From Actinokineospora inagensis DSM 44258 (lineage in GTDB: Bacteria > Actinomycetota > Actinomycetes > Mycobacteriales > Pseudonocardiaceae), in the NCBI RefSeq assembly GCF_000482865.1, contig NZ_AXWW01000055.1:1-53389 (forward strand): 53,389 nt of DNA, given 5' to 3'. The position numbers were made by a program, and so were the translations under genes. Positions 24,132 to 31,749 of the stretch are shown here, one piece after another. How positions within the stretch are numbered: position 1 is the first letter of the stretch; each line of letters opens with the position of its first letter. Below the pieces are notes generated by a model. The model saw nothing but the letters and a program-made list of their open reading frames with translations, was not told the origin of the DNA and made no database searches.

Positions 24132-25022
24132 GTGAGTGGGGCGGTACTAAAATCGATGACGACTGGGGCTGATCATCCGGTGTTCGAGTTGGTGGCGGGT
24201 CACGATTCCGGAACCGTCTTCGCACGGTTCTTCGGTGATTTCACGCTGCTCGTCGGCGGCCGCGAGGTGAACCGCTGGCAGGCGGGCAAGGCCCGGGAAC
24301 TGTTCCAGTACCTCCTGCTTAACCGCGGTCAGGTAGTACACCGCGAGCACCTCTTCGAGGTACTGTGGCCAGGCCGCACGTGGTCACCGACCACGAGTTC
24401 GCTCAAGGTGGCCGCGCATTCCGTCCGGCGGATCCTCGACGACGCCCCCGGTGCGGGTCGGGCACGACCGGCTCACATCACCAGCCAGGACCACGGCTAC
24501 GCGCTGCACGCCGACGGCGTCCGGCTGGACGTCGACGAACTCGACGCGAGCATGGCGGCGGGCCACGACGCCGAGGGACGTGGCGAGAGCGACCTGGCCC
24601 GCGCCGCGTACCGCCGGGTCGGCGACCTGCACACCGGCGACTTCCTGGCCGCGCAGCGGGCCGACTGGATCACCGAGCGGCGCCAGTTCCACCGCTCCGC
24701 CGCCCTGCACGCCCTGGCCTGGCTCCGCGACGACGCGCTGCGCCGACACGCGGACGCCGAGGTCATCCGCCTGTGCGGGCGCATCCTCGGCATCGATCCC
24801 TGCAATGAGGAGGCGTACCAGACGCTGATCCTCATCCACGGCAGGCGAGGCGAACTCGGTCAGGTGCGCGAGTGGCACCGGCTCTGCGTCCGGCGCCTGC
24901 TGGGCGATCTCGACCTGAACCCGTCCGAGACCACCCAGCGGATATTCGCGCGCGCGGTGCGCGGCGAGCTGCGCACCGCCTCGCGGTCGTTCACCCAGGC
25001 TCTGGCAACCACCTCGGCTTGA
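24132..25022 (+). CDS. SARP-family transcriptional activator
   Basis: This is a 296-residue protein. The N-terminal winged-helix (Trans_reg_C-like) has FFGDFTLLVGGREVNRWQAG, KARELFQYLLLNRGQVVHRE, and SLKVAAHSVRRILDD. A bacterial transcriptional activator (BTAD) domain follows at about 120-270, VRLDVDELDASMAAGHD through EWHRLCVRRLLGDLDLNPS. It lacks the ATPase domain of large SARPs. Such proteins switch on antibiotic clusters by recruiting RNA polymerase to direct repeats. A GTG start with weak RBS is used here; ATG 24156 is an alternative. The gene sits at the divergent centre of the cluster and is followed closely by an ATP-grasp-like gene. Confidence 0.9.
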   Translation: MSGAVLKSMTTGADHPVFELVAGHDSGTVFARFFGDFTLLVGGREVNRWQAGKARELFQYLLLNRGQVVHREHLFEVLWPGRTWSPTTSSLKVAAHSVRRILDDAPGAGRARPAHITSQDHGYALHADGVRLDVDELDASMAAGHDAEGRGESDLARAAYRRVGDLHTGDFLAAQRADWITERRQFHRSAALHALAWLRDDALRRHADAEVIRLCGRILGIDPCNEEAYQTLILIHGRRGELGQVREWHRLCVRRLLGDLDLNPSETTQRIFARAVRGELRTASRSFTQALATTSA

Positions 25023-25057
25023 CGATTCCCAGCCATTCCGTCGAAAAGGAGAATTCC

Positions 25058-26434
25058 GTGCTCATGGTCAACGACGTCGGCGTGGACACGCGGGTCGAGC
25101 CGTCCTCCGCACATGGAGAATGGTCTCGACGACTCGTCGACCTGAACCGCGACGAACTGGCGCAGCACGCCCAGTACGTCGAGAAGTCGGCGAGTGAGCT
25201 CGGCGTCTGGGAGCGGGGCGGGTACATCCCGCTCCAGCCGTTCCTGGTGAGCACCGCGGCGCGGAGGCACCTGCAGAGAGTCCACTCAGGACTCAAACAG
25301 CTGCAGGTCGGGTACGCGTCGGACGTCGCGCAGGGCGACGCGCGCCGGCTGGCCGACGCCGTCGGCTGGAGCCCAGCGGAGAGCTGGTTCCTCGGCGCGA
25401 AGCGACCGCTCGCGGACGCCCTCGGCGCCAGTCGGTCCGATGTCTTCGTCGCCGGGGGTCGACCGCGGTTCCTGGAGATCAACATCGGAACGTGCCTGAA
25501 CGGGAACATCTCGTCGTCCGTGCTCGGCGAGGTCTTCCCGAGCACCCCGGTCGGCTCGCAGATCGGCCAGGACCACCCCGTCGAGGGATCGTCCTATCTG
25601 GCCGAGCTGATCCGGTGGGTTCGGCGTGACCGGTCGGGTGGACCGGTCAACGTGGCCCTCCTCGGTTTCCGCGACGACGCCTCGGAGGCGTCGCTGCGCT
25701 GGGCCGACGAGCAGGCGGAGCGGTTCGCCGCGGTCGGGATCTGGTGCCAGTTCGTCCCGGTGGACGAGGCGGAGATCGTGGACGACACCCTCTGCTGGCG
25801 GAACAAGCGCTACGACGCCGCCATCCGCTACTTCATGGCGTCGGCGCGGGTCGCCGAGCACCGCGACTTCTTCCACGCGCTCGAACACGCCACGCGGACG
25901 ACCCTGTACGGGTCGTACGTCTCCCAACTGTTCGCCAGCAAGACGCTACTGGCCGACCTCTACCAGAACGACCGGAACACGGCCAAGCAGCGGCGACTGC
26001 TGTCGTACCTGCCCTGGACCGCGCGGCTCGTCGAGCGGTACGCCCGGAAGGAGGGCATGCGGATCGATCCGATCGCTTGGGCGGCGGGGCACCGGTCAAC
26101 GGCCGTTCTCAAACCGGGGAACCAGTTCGGCTCACGCGGCGTCGTGGTCGGTGCGCTGACGTCCGACGCCGAGTGGCGCGAGGCGCTGGCCGACGGGGTC
26201 CGCGCAGGCGACCACGTCGTGCAGGAACTCGTGGAGCCCGACACCTGGTCCTGCATGTACTGGCACATCGAGTCGGAGTCGCTCGTGCGCGTCGAATCCC
26301 CGGTTCTGCTCGGCCAGTTCGATGTCAACGGAGCGGATGGCGGGTGTCACGTCCAGCAGCCGATCAAGGGTAGCGAGGTGGATCTCCTTACCCGTGACCG
26401 CGATGTCTCGCTCGGCTGCGTCATGTCCGCGTGA
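25058..26434 (+). CDS. ATP-grasp-like ligase paralogue 1
   Basis: This is a 458-residue protein from GTG 25058 (AAGGAG six bases upstream; ATG 25064 is also in frame). It resembles the product of the convergent gene 26555-27862. Shared landmarks are FLEINIGTCLNGN (partner FLECNFGAANAD), a middle VLKPGNQFGSRGVVVG (partner VLKPIDSCAGQGVLIG) and HVVQELVEPD (partner SVLQQIVDADP). A Lys-Pro followed by a Gly-rich loop and late acidic and Asn residues fit a non-classical or circularly permuted ATP-grasp fold, as in glutathionylspermidine-synthase-like ligases. Such enzymes join a carboxylate to an amine through an acyl phosphate. An extra amide bond or amino-acid capping step in the product is the likely job. 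No close family is recognised. Confidence 0.5.
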   Translation: MLMVNDVGVDTRVEPSSAHGEWSRRLVDLNRDELAQHAQYVEKSASELGVWERGGYIPLQPFLVSTAARRHLQRVHSGLKQLQVGYASDVAQGDARRLADAVGWSPAESWFLGAKRPLADALGASRSDVFVAGGRPRFLEINIGTCLNGNISSSVLGEVFPSTPVGSQIGQDHPVEGSSYLAELIRWVRRDRSGGPVNVALLGFRDDASEASLRWADEQAERFAAVGIWCQFVPVDEAEIVDDTLCWRNKRYDAAIRYFMASARVAEHRDFFHALEHATRTTLYGSYVSQLFASKTLLADLYQNDRNTAKQRRLLSYLPWTARLVERYARKEGMRIDPIAWAAGHRSTAVLKPGNQFGSRGVVVGALTSDAEWREALADGVRAGDHVVQELVEPDTWSCMYWHIESESLVRVESPVLLGQFDVNGADGGCHVQQPIKGSEVDLLTRDRDVSLGCVMSA

Positions 26435-26452
26435 GCGGGCGGAGCCGTCCTG

Positions 26453-26509
26453 CTGGCCCCGGCACCCTCCCCCGTCGGTGGTGCCGATGAGCGCCACCGC
26501 AGGGGCCAG
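26453..26509. terminator. nested inverted repeat between convergent genes
   Basis: CTGGCCCC (26453-26460) pairs with GGGGCCAG (26502-26509) and encloses GGCACC (26461-26466) with GGTGCC (26480-26485). It lies in the 120-base gap between two convergent genes, where a bidirectional terminator is expected. There is no T-tract, so termination efficiency is uncertain. Confidence 0.4.
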
Positions 26510-26554
26510 CCCGGCACCGGCTCCCACGCCGTGGGTCGCCACCACCGCGGCGCC

Positions 26555-27862
26555 TCACAGCACGACGTTGGTCGACGCCCCCTGTGCGTGGTTCACGACC
26601 ATCGGGTTACCACCTGGGGTGTGTCGGAGGAAGATCCCCGAGTTGACCCCGTCCACCACGTAGGGGCCCAGCACGTACGTCACCGGCAGCCGCTTCACGC
26701 GTCCCGCCGCCGGGTCGTAGAAGTCCATGTCCAGCGGGTCGGCGTCGACGATCTGCTGGAGGACCGAGTCGCGATCGGCCGCGGCAGTCCTGAGCCGCTC
26801 GGCCCACTCGGCCGGATCGGTGTTGCGTCCGATGAGGACACCCTGCCCCGCGCACGAGTCGATCGGCTTGAGGACGAACGCCTCCCGCTGCCCGACGGCC
26901 AGGTCGAGCAGGTCATGTTCGCGATCGGCGAAGGACACCGCGCCGTGTTCGACGCGCCTGGTCCACGGTATGTGGGCGCGGACGAAGTCGCGGTCCGCTT
27001 CGGACAGGGGCACCGATTCCTCGCTCAACCAGGCGAAGACCAGCTTGCTGGACAGCGCCAGGCACGAGTCGGAGGCCAGGAAGACCGTGTCGGCGTGGGC
27101 GCGCGCGATACCGGCGAGCGGGATACCGGCATCCTGCCACGGCCCCGAGAGGAAGTGCTTCAACGCGATCGAGTACCGCCGGTCGGGTTCGTCGAAGAAC
27201 TCCGGTTCGACGAAGGCGCTGTCGAACCCATGTGCTCGCAGGTATCGGGCCTCGGCCTCGAAGTAGCGCGCGTCGGCGATGTCGGACTCGCGCATCGACC
27301 CGACGATGGCCACCGACTCCGGCAGGTCTCGCGCCGCGCAGATCCGCCGGTAGAACTCCAGCCTGCTTCGGAACGGCTCCGGATCACCGTCCCCCGGCTC
27401 GAGCCCGTACAGCCTGCGGTAGGCCACGCGCAGGTGGTGGGTCGACACCGGGTCGGCGTTCGCCGCCCCGAAGTTGCACTCCAGGAAAACTGGTGTGCCA
27501 CCGCTCAGCAGGACGTCGGACCGAACGTTGCACCCGGAGTACTCGATCTCGTGTGCCGTGCCGCCCGCGTTCAGCAGCGGCAGGTCCGCCAGGGACAGTC
27601 CAGTGCGGCGCGCCAACTCCGCCGGATCGCCGGTCAGCGCCCAGCACACCCGGCGCACCAGGTCCGCCAGCCGGAGGGCGGCGGAGTCCACCGCTGCTCG
27701 AACGGAATCGGCCAGCACCACCGGGCGGACCGGCACCAGCGCGCCTGCCGCGGCGAAGGGCAGTCCGGCGAGCTCGTCGACGAGCAGGCGGGCCGCGCGG
27801 CCCGCCTGCTCGTCACCGAACCCGGCCGCGATCGGGAGTTCGTGCCACCGGTCCACGGTCAC
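26555..27862 (-). CDS. ATP-grasp-like ligase paralogue 2
   Basis: This is a 435-residue protein related to the gene at 25058-26434. Landmarks are IEYSGCNVRSDVLLSGG, FLECNFGAANAD, ALSSKLVFAWLSEESVPL, the putative nucleotide-binding AFVLKPIDSCAGQGVLIG, DSVLQQIVDADPLDMDF, and the C-terminal DGVNSGIFLRHTPGGNPMVV. The last resembles the metal- and phosphate-binding end of ATP-grasp proteins. It probably makes an amide or ester bond on a pathway intermediate. The start lies three bases after the stop of the upstream glycosyltransferase-like gene, so MFS, GT-like and ligase genes form one minus-strand operon. Confidence 0.5.
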   Translation of the reverse strand: MTVDRWHELPIAAGFGDEQAGRAARLLVDELAGLPFAAAGALVPVRPVVLADSVRAAVDSAALRLADLVRRVCWALTGDPAELARRTGLSLADLPLLNAGGTAHEIEYSGCNVRSDVLLSGGTPVFLECNFGAANADPVSTHHLRVAYRRLYGLEPGDGDPEPFRSRLEFYRRICAARDLPESVAIVGSMRESDIADARYFEAEARYLRAHGFDSAFVEPEFFDEPDRRYSIALKHFLSGPWQDAGIPLAGIARAHADTVFLASDSCLALSSKLVFAWLSEESVPLSEADRDFVRAHIPWTRRVEHGAVSFADREHDLLDLAVGQREAFVLKPIDSCAGQGVLIGRNTDPAEWAERLRTAAADRDSVLQQIVDADPLDMDFYDPAAGRVKRLPVTYVLGPYVVDGVNSGIFLRHTPGGNPMVVNHAQGASTNVVL

Positions 27863-27865
27863 CTC

Positions 27866-29017
27866 TCAGAACAGGAAGGCCAGGCGCCGGTCTTGGCGCA
27901 GCGCGTCGACGTCCAAGCCCTCTTCGGCCAGGATTGACCGCGCCATCGGCTTGATCTCGGACTTGTCGATGCCCGCCTCGGTCCGCAGGCGCTCCTTCTG
28001 CGCCGCGCTCAGCTCCTGGTACTGACCGGTCACGCCTTGCGCGACCAGTTCGTCCGCGAGCAGCACCTCGAACAGGTCGGTCAGCCGGAAGCGCGCGAGG
28101 TAGGTGGCGTTCGCGCCCTCCGTGCGCATTCGATCGCGGTAGCTGCTAGCGCCCACGTGGACGATGTCGTCATTGATCTGGACGTTGTCCGGGATGACGC
28201 GCTTGGTCGTGAAACCGTTGGCCCGCAGCACGACCTCCGCCATCATCGGTGTGTCGACGAGCCACCCGGTCCGGCGCACCTCGGGACCGAACCAGTTCCC
28301 GACGAGGTGGCGGCGGCGGGTGTTCACCGTCCGGCCGTTGTCGAAGACGTCGAGCAACCCGTCGTGCGGGTTGAGTTCCCTGTCGCCGTCCACGCCGAGC
28401 ACCTGCTGGAGGTGGCGGTGGTGGTTGTCCTTGAAGATCCGGGAGATCGAGTACGGGGCGGCTCGGCCGACGTTCGTCGGCTCCAGCGCGTAGCTGTTCA
28501 GCGTCGTGTTCTCCGCTCGCAGCACCTCCCGGACGTCCTTGTTCCACACCACGAGCGGACTCATGGCGAATCCCCCGGGGTCATAGGTGAAGGCCGTGTG
28601 CGAGCCCACGTCGGCCGCGTGCGGGGCGAGCAGCTCGTCCCAGACGGCCGTCTTGAGCACGAAGCAGTCGGCATCCACCCAGCCGAACGCGCCGGAGGTG
28701 CCGTCCATCAACATCTCGTAGACGAGCTCGTTGTCGAACCGCTGTTCGTGGTTGAACACCGGACGTCCGGTACGGGCCAGGAAATCGATCTCCGCACCGC
28801 TCAGGTTCGTGCCGACGACCAGTACCTGCTGCTCCTGCGGCACGAACTCCAGGGCTTTCGCCGCGAAGTGCAAACCACCCGTCCGGAAGGTGAGCCCGAG
28901 CACGGTCGTGTCCGTGTCGAGCAGCCCGACGTCGGCGAGGAAGGCGGTGAACGCCTCCCGCACGGGCTTCTCGACGCTGTCGAGCTCCGCTTCCGACGCG
29001 ACTCGTTCGATCGTCAT
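27866..29017 (-). CDS. putative GT-A-type glycosyltransferase-like protein
   Basis: This is a 383-residue cytoplasmic protein without a close match that I recognise. TTVLGLTFRTGGLHFAAKAL at the N-terminus, a DAD triad in GAFGWVDADCFVLKTAVWDE, GGFAMSPLVVWNKDV, and the late PDNVQINDDIVHVGASSYRD suggest a nucleotide-diphospho-sugar transferase fold with a metal-binding DxD. It would be the second glycosyltransferase-like gene in the cluster. It is packed between the MFS exporter gene (three bases) and ATP-grasp paralogue 2 (three bases). It could instead be a different DxD enzyme; the assignment rests on short motifs. Confidence 0.45.
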   Translation of the reverse strand: MTIERVASEAELDSVEKPVREAFTAFLADVGLLDTDTTVLGLTFRTGGLHFAAKALEFVPQEQQVLVVGTNLSGAEIDFLARTGRPVFNHEQRFDNELVYEMLMDGTSGAFGWVDADCFVLKTAVWDELLAPHAADVGSHTAFTYDPGGFAMSPLVVWNKDVREVLRAENTTLNSYALEPTNVGRAAPYSISRIFKDNHHRHLQQVLGVDGDRELNPHDGLLDVFDNGRTVNTRRRHLVGNWFGPEVRRTGWLVDTPMMAEVVLRANGFTTKRVIPDNVQINDDIVHVGASSYRDRMRTEGANATYLARFRLTDLFEVLLADELVAQGVTGQYQELSAAQKERLRTEAGIDKSEIKPMARSILAEEGLDVDALRQDRRLAFLF

Positions 29018-29020
29018 GGA

Positions 29021-30379
29021 TCACCTTCCGGTGTCGGGATCGCGTGCCTCGCGGACCGGGAGGTCACGCATCCGGGCGATGGGCGAGAGGAGCAAGAGCA
29101 CGGAGGGCAGCAGGCCCATGGCCACGCACACCCACAGGGCACCCCTGGTGCCGAGCTGTTGGCCGAGCACACCACCGAGCAGAGCGCCGAGGGGGACGGC
29201 GCCGAACAGCACGAGCCGCATCGTGGCGGTCACTCGGCCGAGGGTCTCCGGCAGGCAGTAGTCCTGCCGGAACGCCCCGGCGACCGTGTTGTACACCGTG
29301 ACGCCCAGGACCGGCACGATCGCGCCGACCGCGAACAGGGCCAACCCGGGCCCCGGTGTGGTCAGCGGCTGCAGCAGCGCGAAGGGCGCGGTGACGACCG
29401 CCGACGCCACCAGTGTGCGAGCGGTGCCCAGGAACGACGCGACGCGGCGGGCGATCAGCGCACCGATTAGCGCGCCCACCCCCCACAGCGCGAGCAGGGT
29501 CCCGGTCGTCCCGGGGTTCAGGCCCACCGTGCGCACCAGGAACACGACCACCAGGACCTCGGCCGCGCTCCCGGCGAAGTTGGCAAGCGCCGCGTTGACC
29601 GTCATCACGCGCAGGAACGCGTCGTGCGCGACGATCCGGACGCCTTCCCGGACGTCGTGGAGGAACCCCCGCCTCCGCACCCGTTCCACCGGTGCCCGGC
29701 CGCGGCGGATGCCGAGGAGACACGCGACGGAACAACCGAACCCGACCGCCGCCACGAACAAGCCGGTCGCGGGTCCGGCGGTCTGGGCCACCGCGCCGCC
29801 CAGGCTGGGTCCGAGGATGAGCGCGGCGGACTCGCTGGCTTGCAGCTTCGCGTTGCCCTCGATGAGCTCGTCCCGGGTGACCAGCGCGGGCCAGTACACG
29901 ACGCTCGCGGTGCTGGAGAACACCCCGGCGGCGCCCACCAGCAGCGCCGCGAAAATCAGCAGCGGGACGGTGACCACCCCTGTCCACGCGGCGGTGGTGA
30001 GCCCCACGAGCACCGCAGCCGACACAGCGGCCGCGGTCATGAGCAGGGGTTTCGGCGGCACGCGGTCCACCAGCACACCCGCGGGCAGACCGATCAGCAG
30101 CCAGGGGGCCCAGGTCGCGGCCATGAGCACGCCCACGGTCACCGGTCCGGCGTGCAGCGAACTGAGGGCGAACAGGGGCAGGACCACGCCGACGACCGCC
30201 GTGCCGATCCGGTTGATCGTTTCGCCCAACCAGAAGAGTCCGTAGTCCCGCTGCCCGAGCAGGCCCGCGGTGAACCGTCGGCGCTTGGCGCGGCCCGCGG
30301 GCGCGGCGTCGGTCTGACCCGCGGGCACCGGGTCGCCCCCGTGGGCCACGACGGCGGCCGGGGAGCGGTCCTCGGTCAT
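29021..30379 (-). CDS. MFS exporter
   Basis: This is a 452-residue membrane protein with about twelve hydrophobic helices. It begins with a polar 40-residue tail and then FTAGLLGQRDYGLFWLGETI, typical of the MFS_3/EntS-like group. LLIGLPAGVLVDRVPPKP matches the conserved loop 2-3 motif (G.LaDR). It probably exports the cluster product and so also gives resistance. ATG 30379 was chosen because it gives the usual short cytoplasmic N-terminus; longer in-frame starts upstream would add an unlikely basic leader. It is divergent from the dioxygenase gene and heads the operon with the GT-like and ATP-grasp genes. Confidence 0.88.
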   Translation of the reverse strand: MTEDRSPAAVVAHGGDPVPAGQTDAAPAGRAKRRRFTAGLLGQRDYGLFWLGETINRIGTAVVGVVLPLFALSSLHAGPVTVGVLMAATWAPWLLIGLPAGVLVDRVPPKPLLMTAAAVSAAVLVGLTTAAWTGVVTVPLLIFAALLVGAAGVFSSTASVVYWPALVTRDELIEGNAKLQASESAALILGPSLGGAVAQTAGPATGLFVAAVGFGCSVACLLGIRRGRAPVERVRRRGFLHDVREGVRIVAHDAFLRVMTVNAALANFAGSAAEVLVVVFLVRTVGLNPGTTGTLLALWGVGALIGALIARRVASFLGTARTLVASAVVTAPFALLQPLTTPGPGLALFAVGAIVPVLGVTVYNTVAGAFRQDYCLPETLGRVTATMRLVLFGAVPLGALLGGVLGQQLGTRGALWVCVAMGLLPSVLLLLSPIARMRDLPVREARDPDTGR

Positions 30380-30717
30380 CTCGACCGACCGATCACCCGA
30401 CGGCGCCCATCGGGAAGCGGTCCACATGGGACGGTGGACGGGCGGCGGGCGAGACTTCCACGCACGGACCCATTGAATACCGCGAAGCCCACGATGCCCC
30501 CCATCGCATTGTTCGGTCTCCTCAGGCAACCACGGCGAACATCACCTGTCAATGTGCCCACTAGACGGTGATCGACACCGTCCACGAAGCGGTTGCTGCG
30601 CCGTTCAGGTGAAGCGACAGGGCTCTCCTTGCCTGCCTGCGGGGGCACTGCTACGAAAGTATAGGGATAGCCTCCCGTTGTGGGGACTGGGGCTGGGACG
30701 AGTGAACTGAAAGGAAT
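30380..30717. promoter_or_regulatory. divergent promoter region for exporter and assembly-line operons
   Basis: This 338-base gap has no gene. It contains two similar blocks, CCGTCCACGAAGCG at 30578 and CCGTTCAGGTGAAGCG at 30601, starting 23 bases apart (about two helical turns), the sort of spacing used by SARP direct repeats. An AT-richer TATAGGGATAG follows at 30660. Promoters in both directions must lie here; the binding site assignment is tentative. Confidence 0.4.
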
Positions 30718-31749
30718 ATGGTTCGCGTGGCAAACGAAAAGTTTGCAAAGCTCGGCAGCGGTGGCGATAGAAGCCAGCTGGCCGAGTTGGTGACGCGTAC
30801 ACACTATAATTCCGAAGAAATTCCACTCGCATTCGAGGCTGACCGGGACGTCGATTTGCCGTCGTGGGTGGCGGGCCACCGGGACGCGCTGCGCGCCGGG
30901 CTGCACGACAGGGGCGCGGTGCTCCTGCGGTCGCCGGGCAGACCGAGCTTCGAAGCGGTCGTCGACGCCTTCACCGAGGCGCTCGTCGACTACCGCGGCG
31001 GCGCGGCGATCCGGAGTCGCACGAACGACACCACCTACACCGCGAGCGAGTACCCGAATGAGCTGGAGATCAGGCAGCACAGCGAGTTCTGCTACTCCCA
31101 CGACTGGCCGATGCTGCTTTTCTTCCACTGCGCGACCGCACCCGGTGATCGCGGGCAGACCCCGCTCACGGACAACCGCAAGGTCCTGAGGGAGATCCCG
31201 GCCGAGATCCGGGCGGAGTTCATCCGCCGCGGGCTCCTCTATGTCCGCGGCTACGGTTACAACCGGACGTGGCAGCGGTCGTACGAGACCGACAGCCGCC
31301 AGGAGGTCGAGGCGCTCTGCGCGGCGGAGGGCAGGCGGGCGGAGTGGGTCGGCGACGACCAGCTCCGCACCTACGAGACCCGACCCGCAACCGCGCGCCA
31401 CCCGGTCACCGGTGAAGAGGTGTGGTTCAACTACGCGCACGGGTTCCACATCTCCCGGATGGACGACGGAATCCGCGATGTGCTCTCGACGTCGCCGGAG
31501 GACACCGACGAGCAGCTGTGGCCCAACAACGTCTTCTGGGCCGACGGCGGCGAGATCGATCCGGAGATCATCAACGTGGTCAACGACATCGTGGCGTCCT
31601 GCACGACGCAATTCGATTGGCAGGAAGGCGATACGCTCATCGTGGACAACATGTTGTGCGCCCACGGCCGACGCCCCTACACCGGACCGCGGCGCATCCT
31701 GTTGAAGATGGCGGAGTCGTACGCCGAAATCGCCGCGGAGAACAGGTGA
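30718..31749 (+). CDS. Fe(II)/2-oxoglutarate dioxygenase, TauD/SyrP type
   Basis: This is a 343-residue TauD-family hydroxylase. The iron site has His121 and Glu123 in RQHSEFCYSHDWP and a distal His316 in VDNMLCAHGRRPY, with the 2-oxoglutarate-binding Arg in TGPRRIL. HxE rather than HxD, and FFHCATAPGDRGQTPLTDNR, are typical of SyrP-like enzymes that hydroxylate the beta carbon of Asp or related residues while bound to a carrier protein. Its stop overlaps the GTG of the first NRPS by four bases, strongly linking it to the residue loaded by that module. Start ATG 30718 has AAGGA only a few bases away; GTG 30727 is an alternative. Confidence 0.85.
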   Translation: MVRVANEKFAKLGSGGDRSQLAELVTRTHYNSEEIPLAFEADRDVDLPSWVAGHRDALRAGLHDRGAVLLRSPGRPSFEAVVDAFTEALVDYRGGAAIRSRTNDTTYTASEYPNELEIRQHSEFCYSHDWPMLLFFHCATAPGDRGQTPLTDNRKVLREIPAEIRAEFIRRGLLYVRGYGYNRTWQRSYETDSRQEVEALCAAEGRRAEWVGDDQLRTYETRPATARHPVTGEEVWFNYAHGFHISRMDDGIRDVLSTSPEDTDEQLWPNNVFWADGGEIDPEIINVVNDIVASCTTQFDWQEGDTLIVDNMLCAHGRRPYTGPRRILLKMAESYAEIAAENR

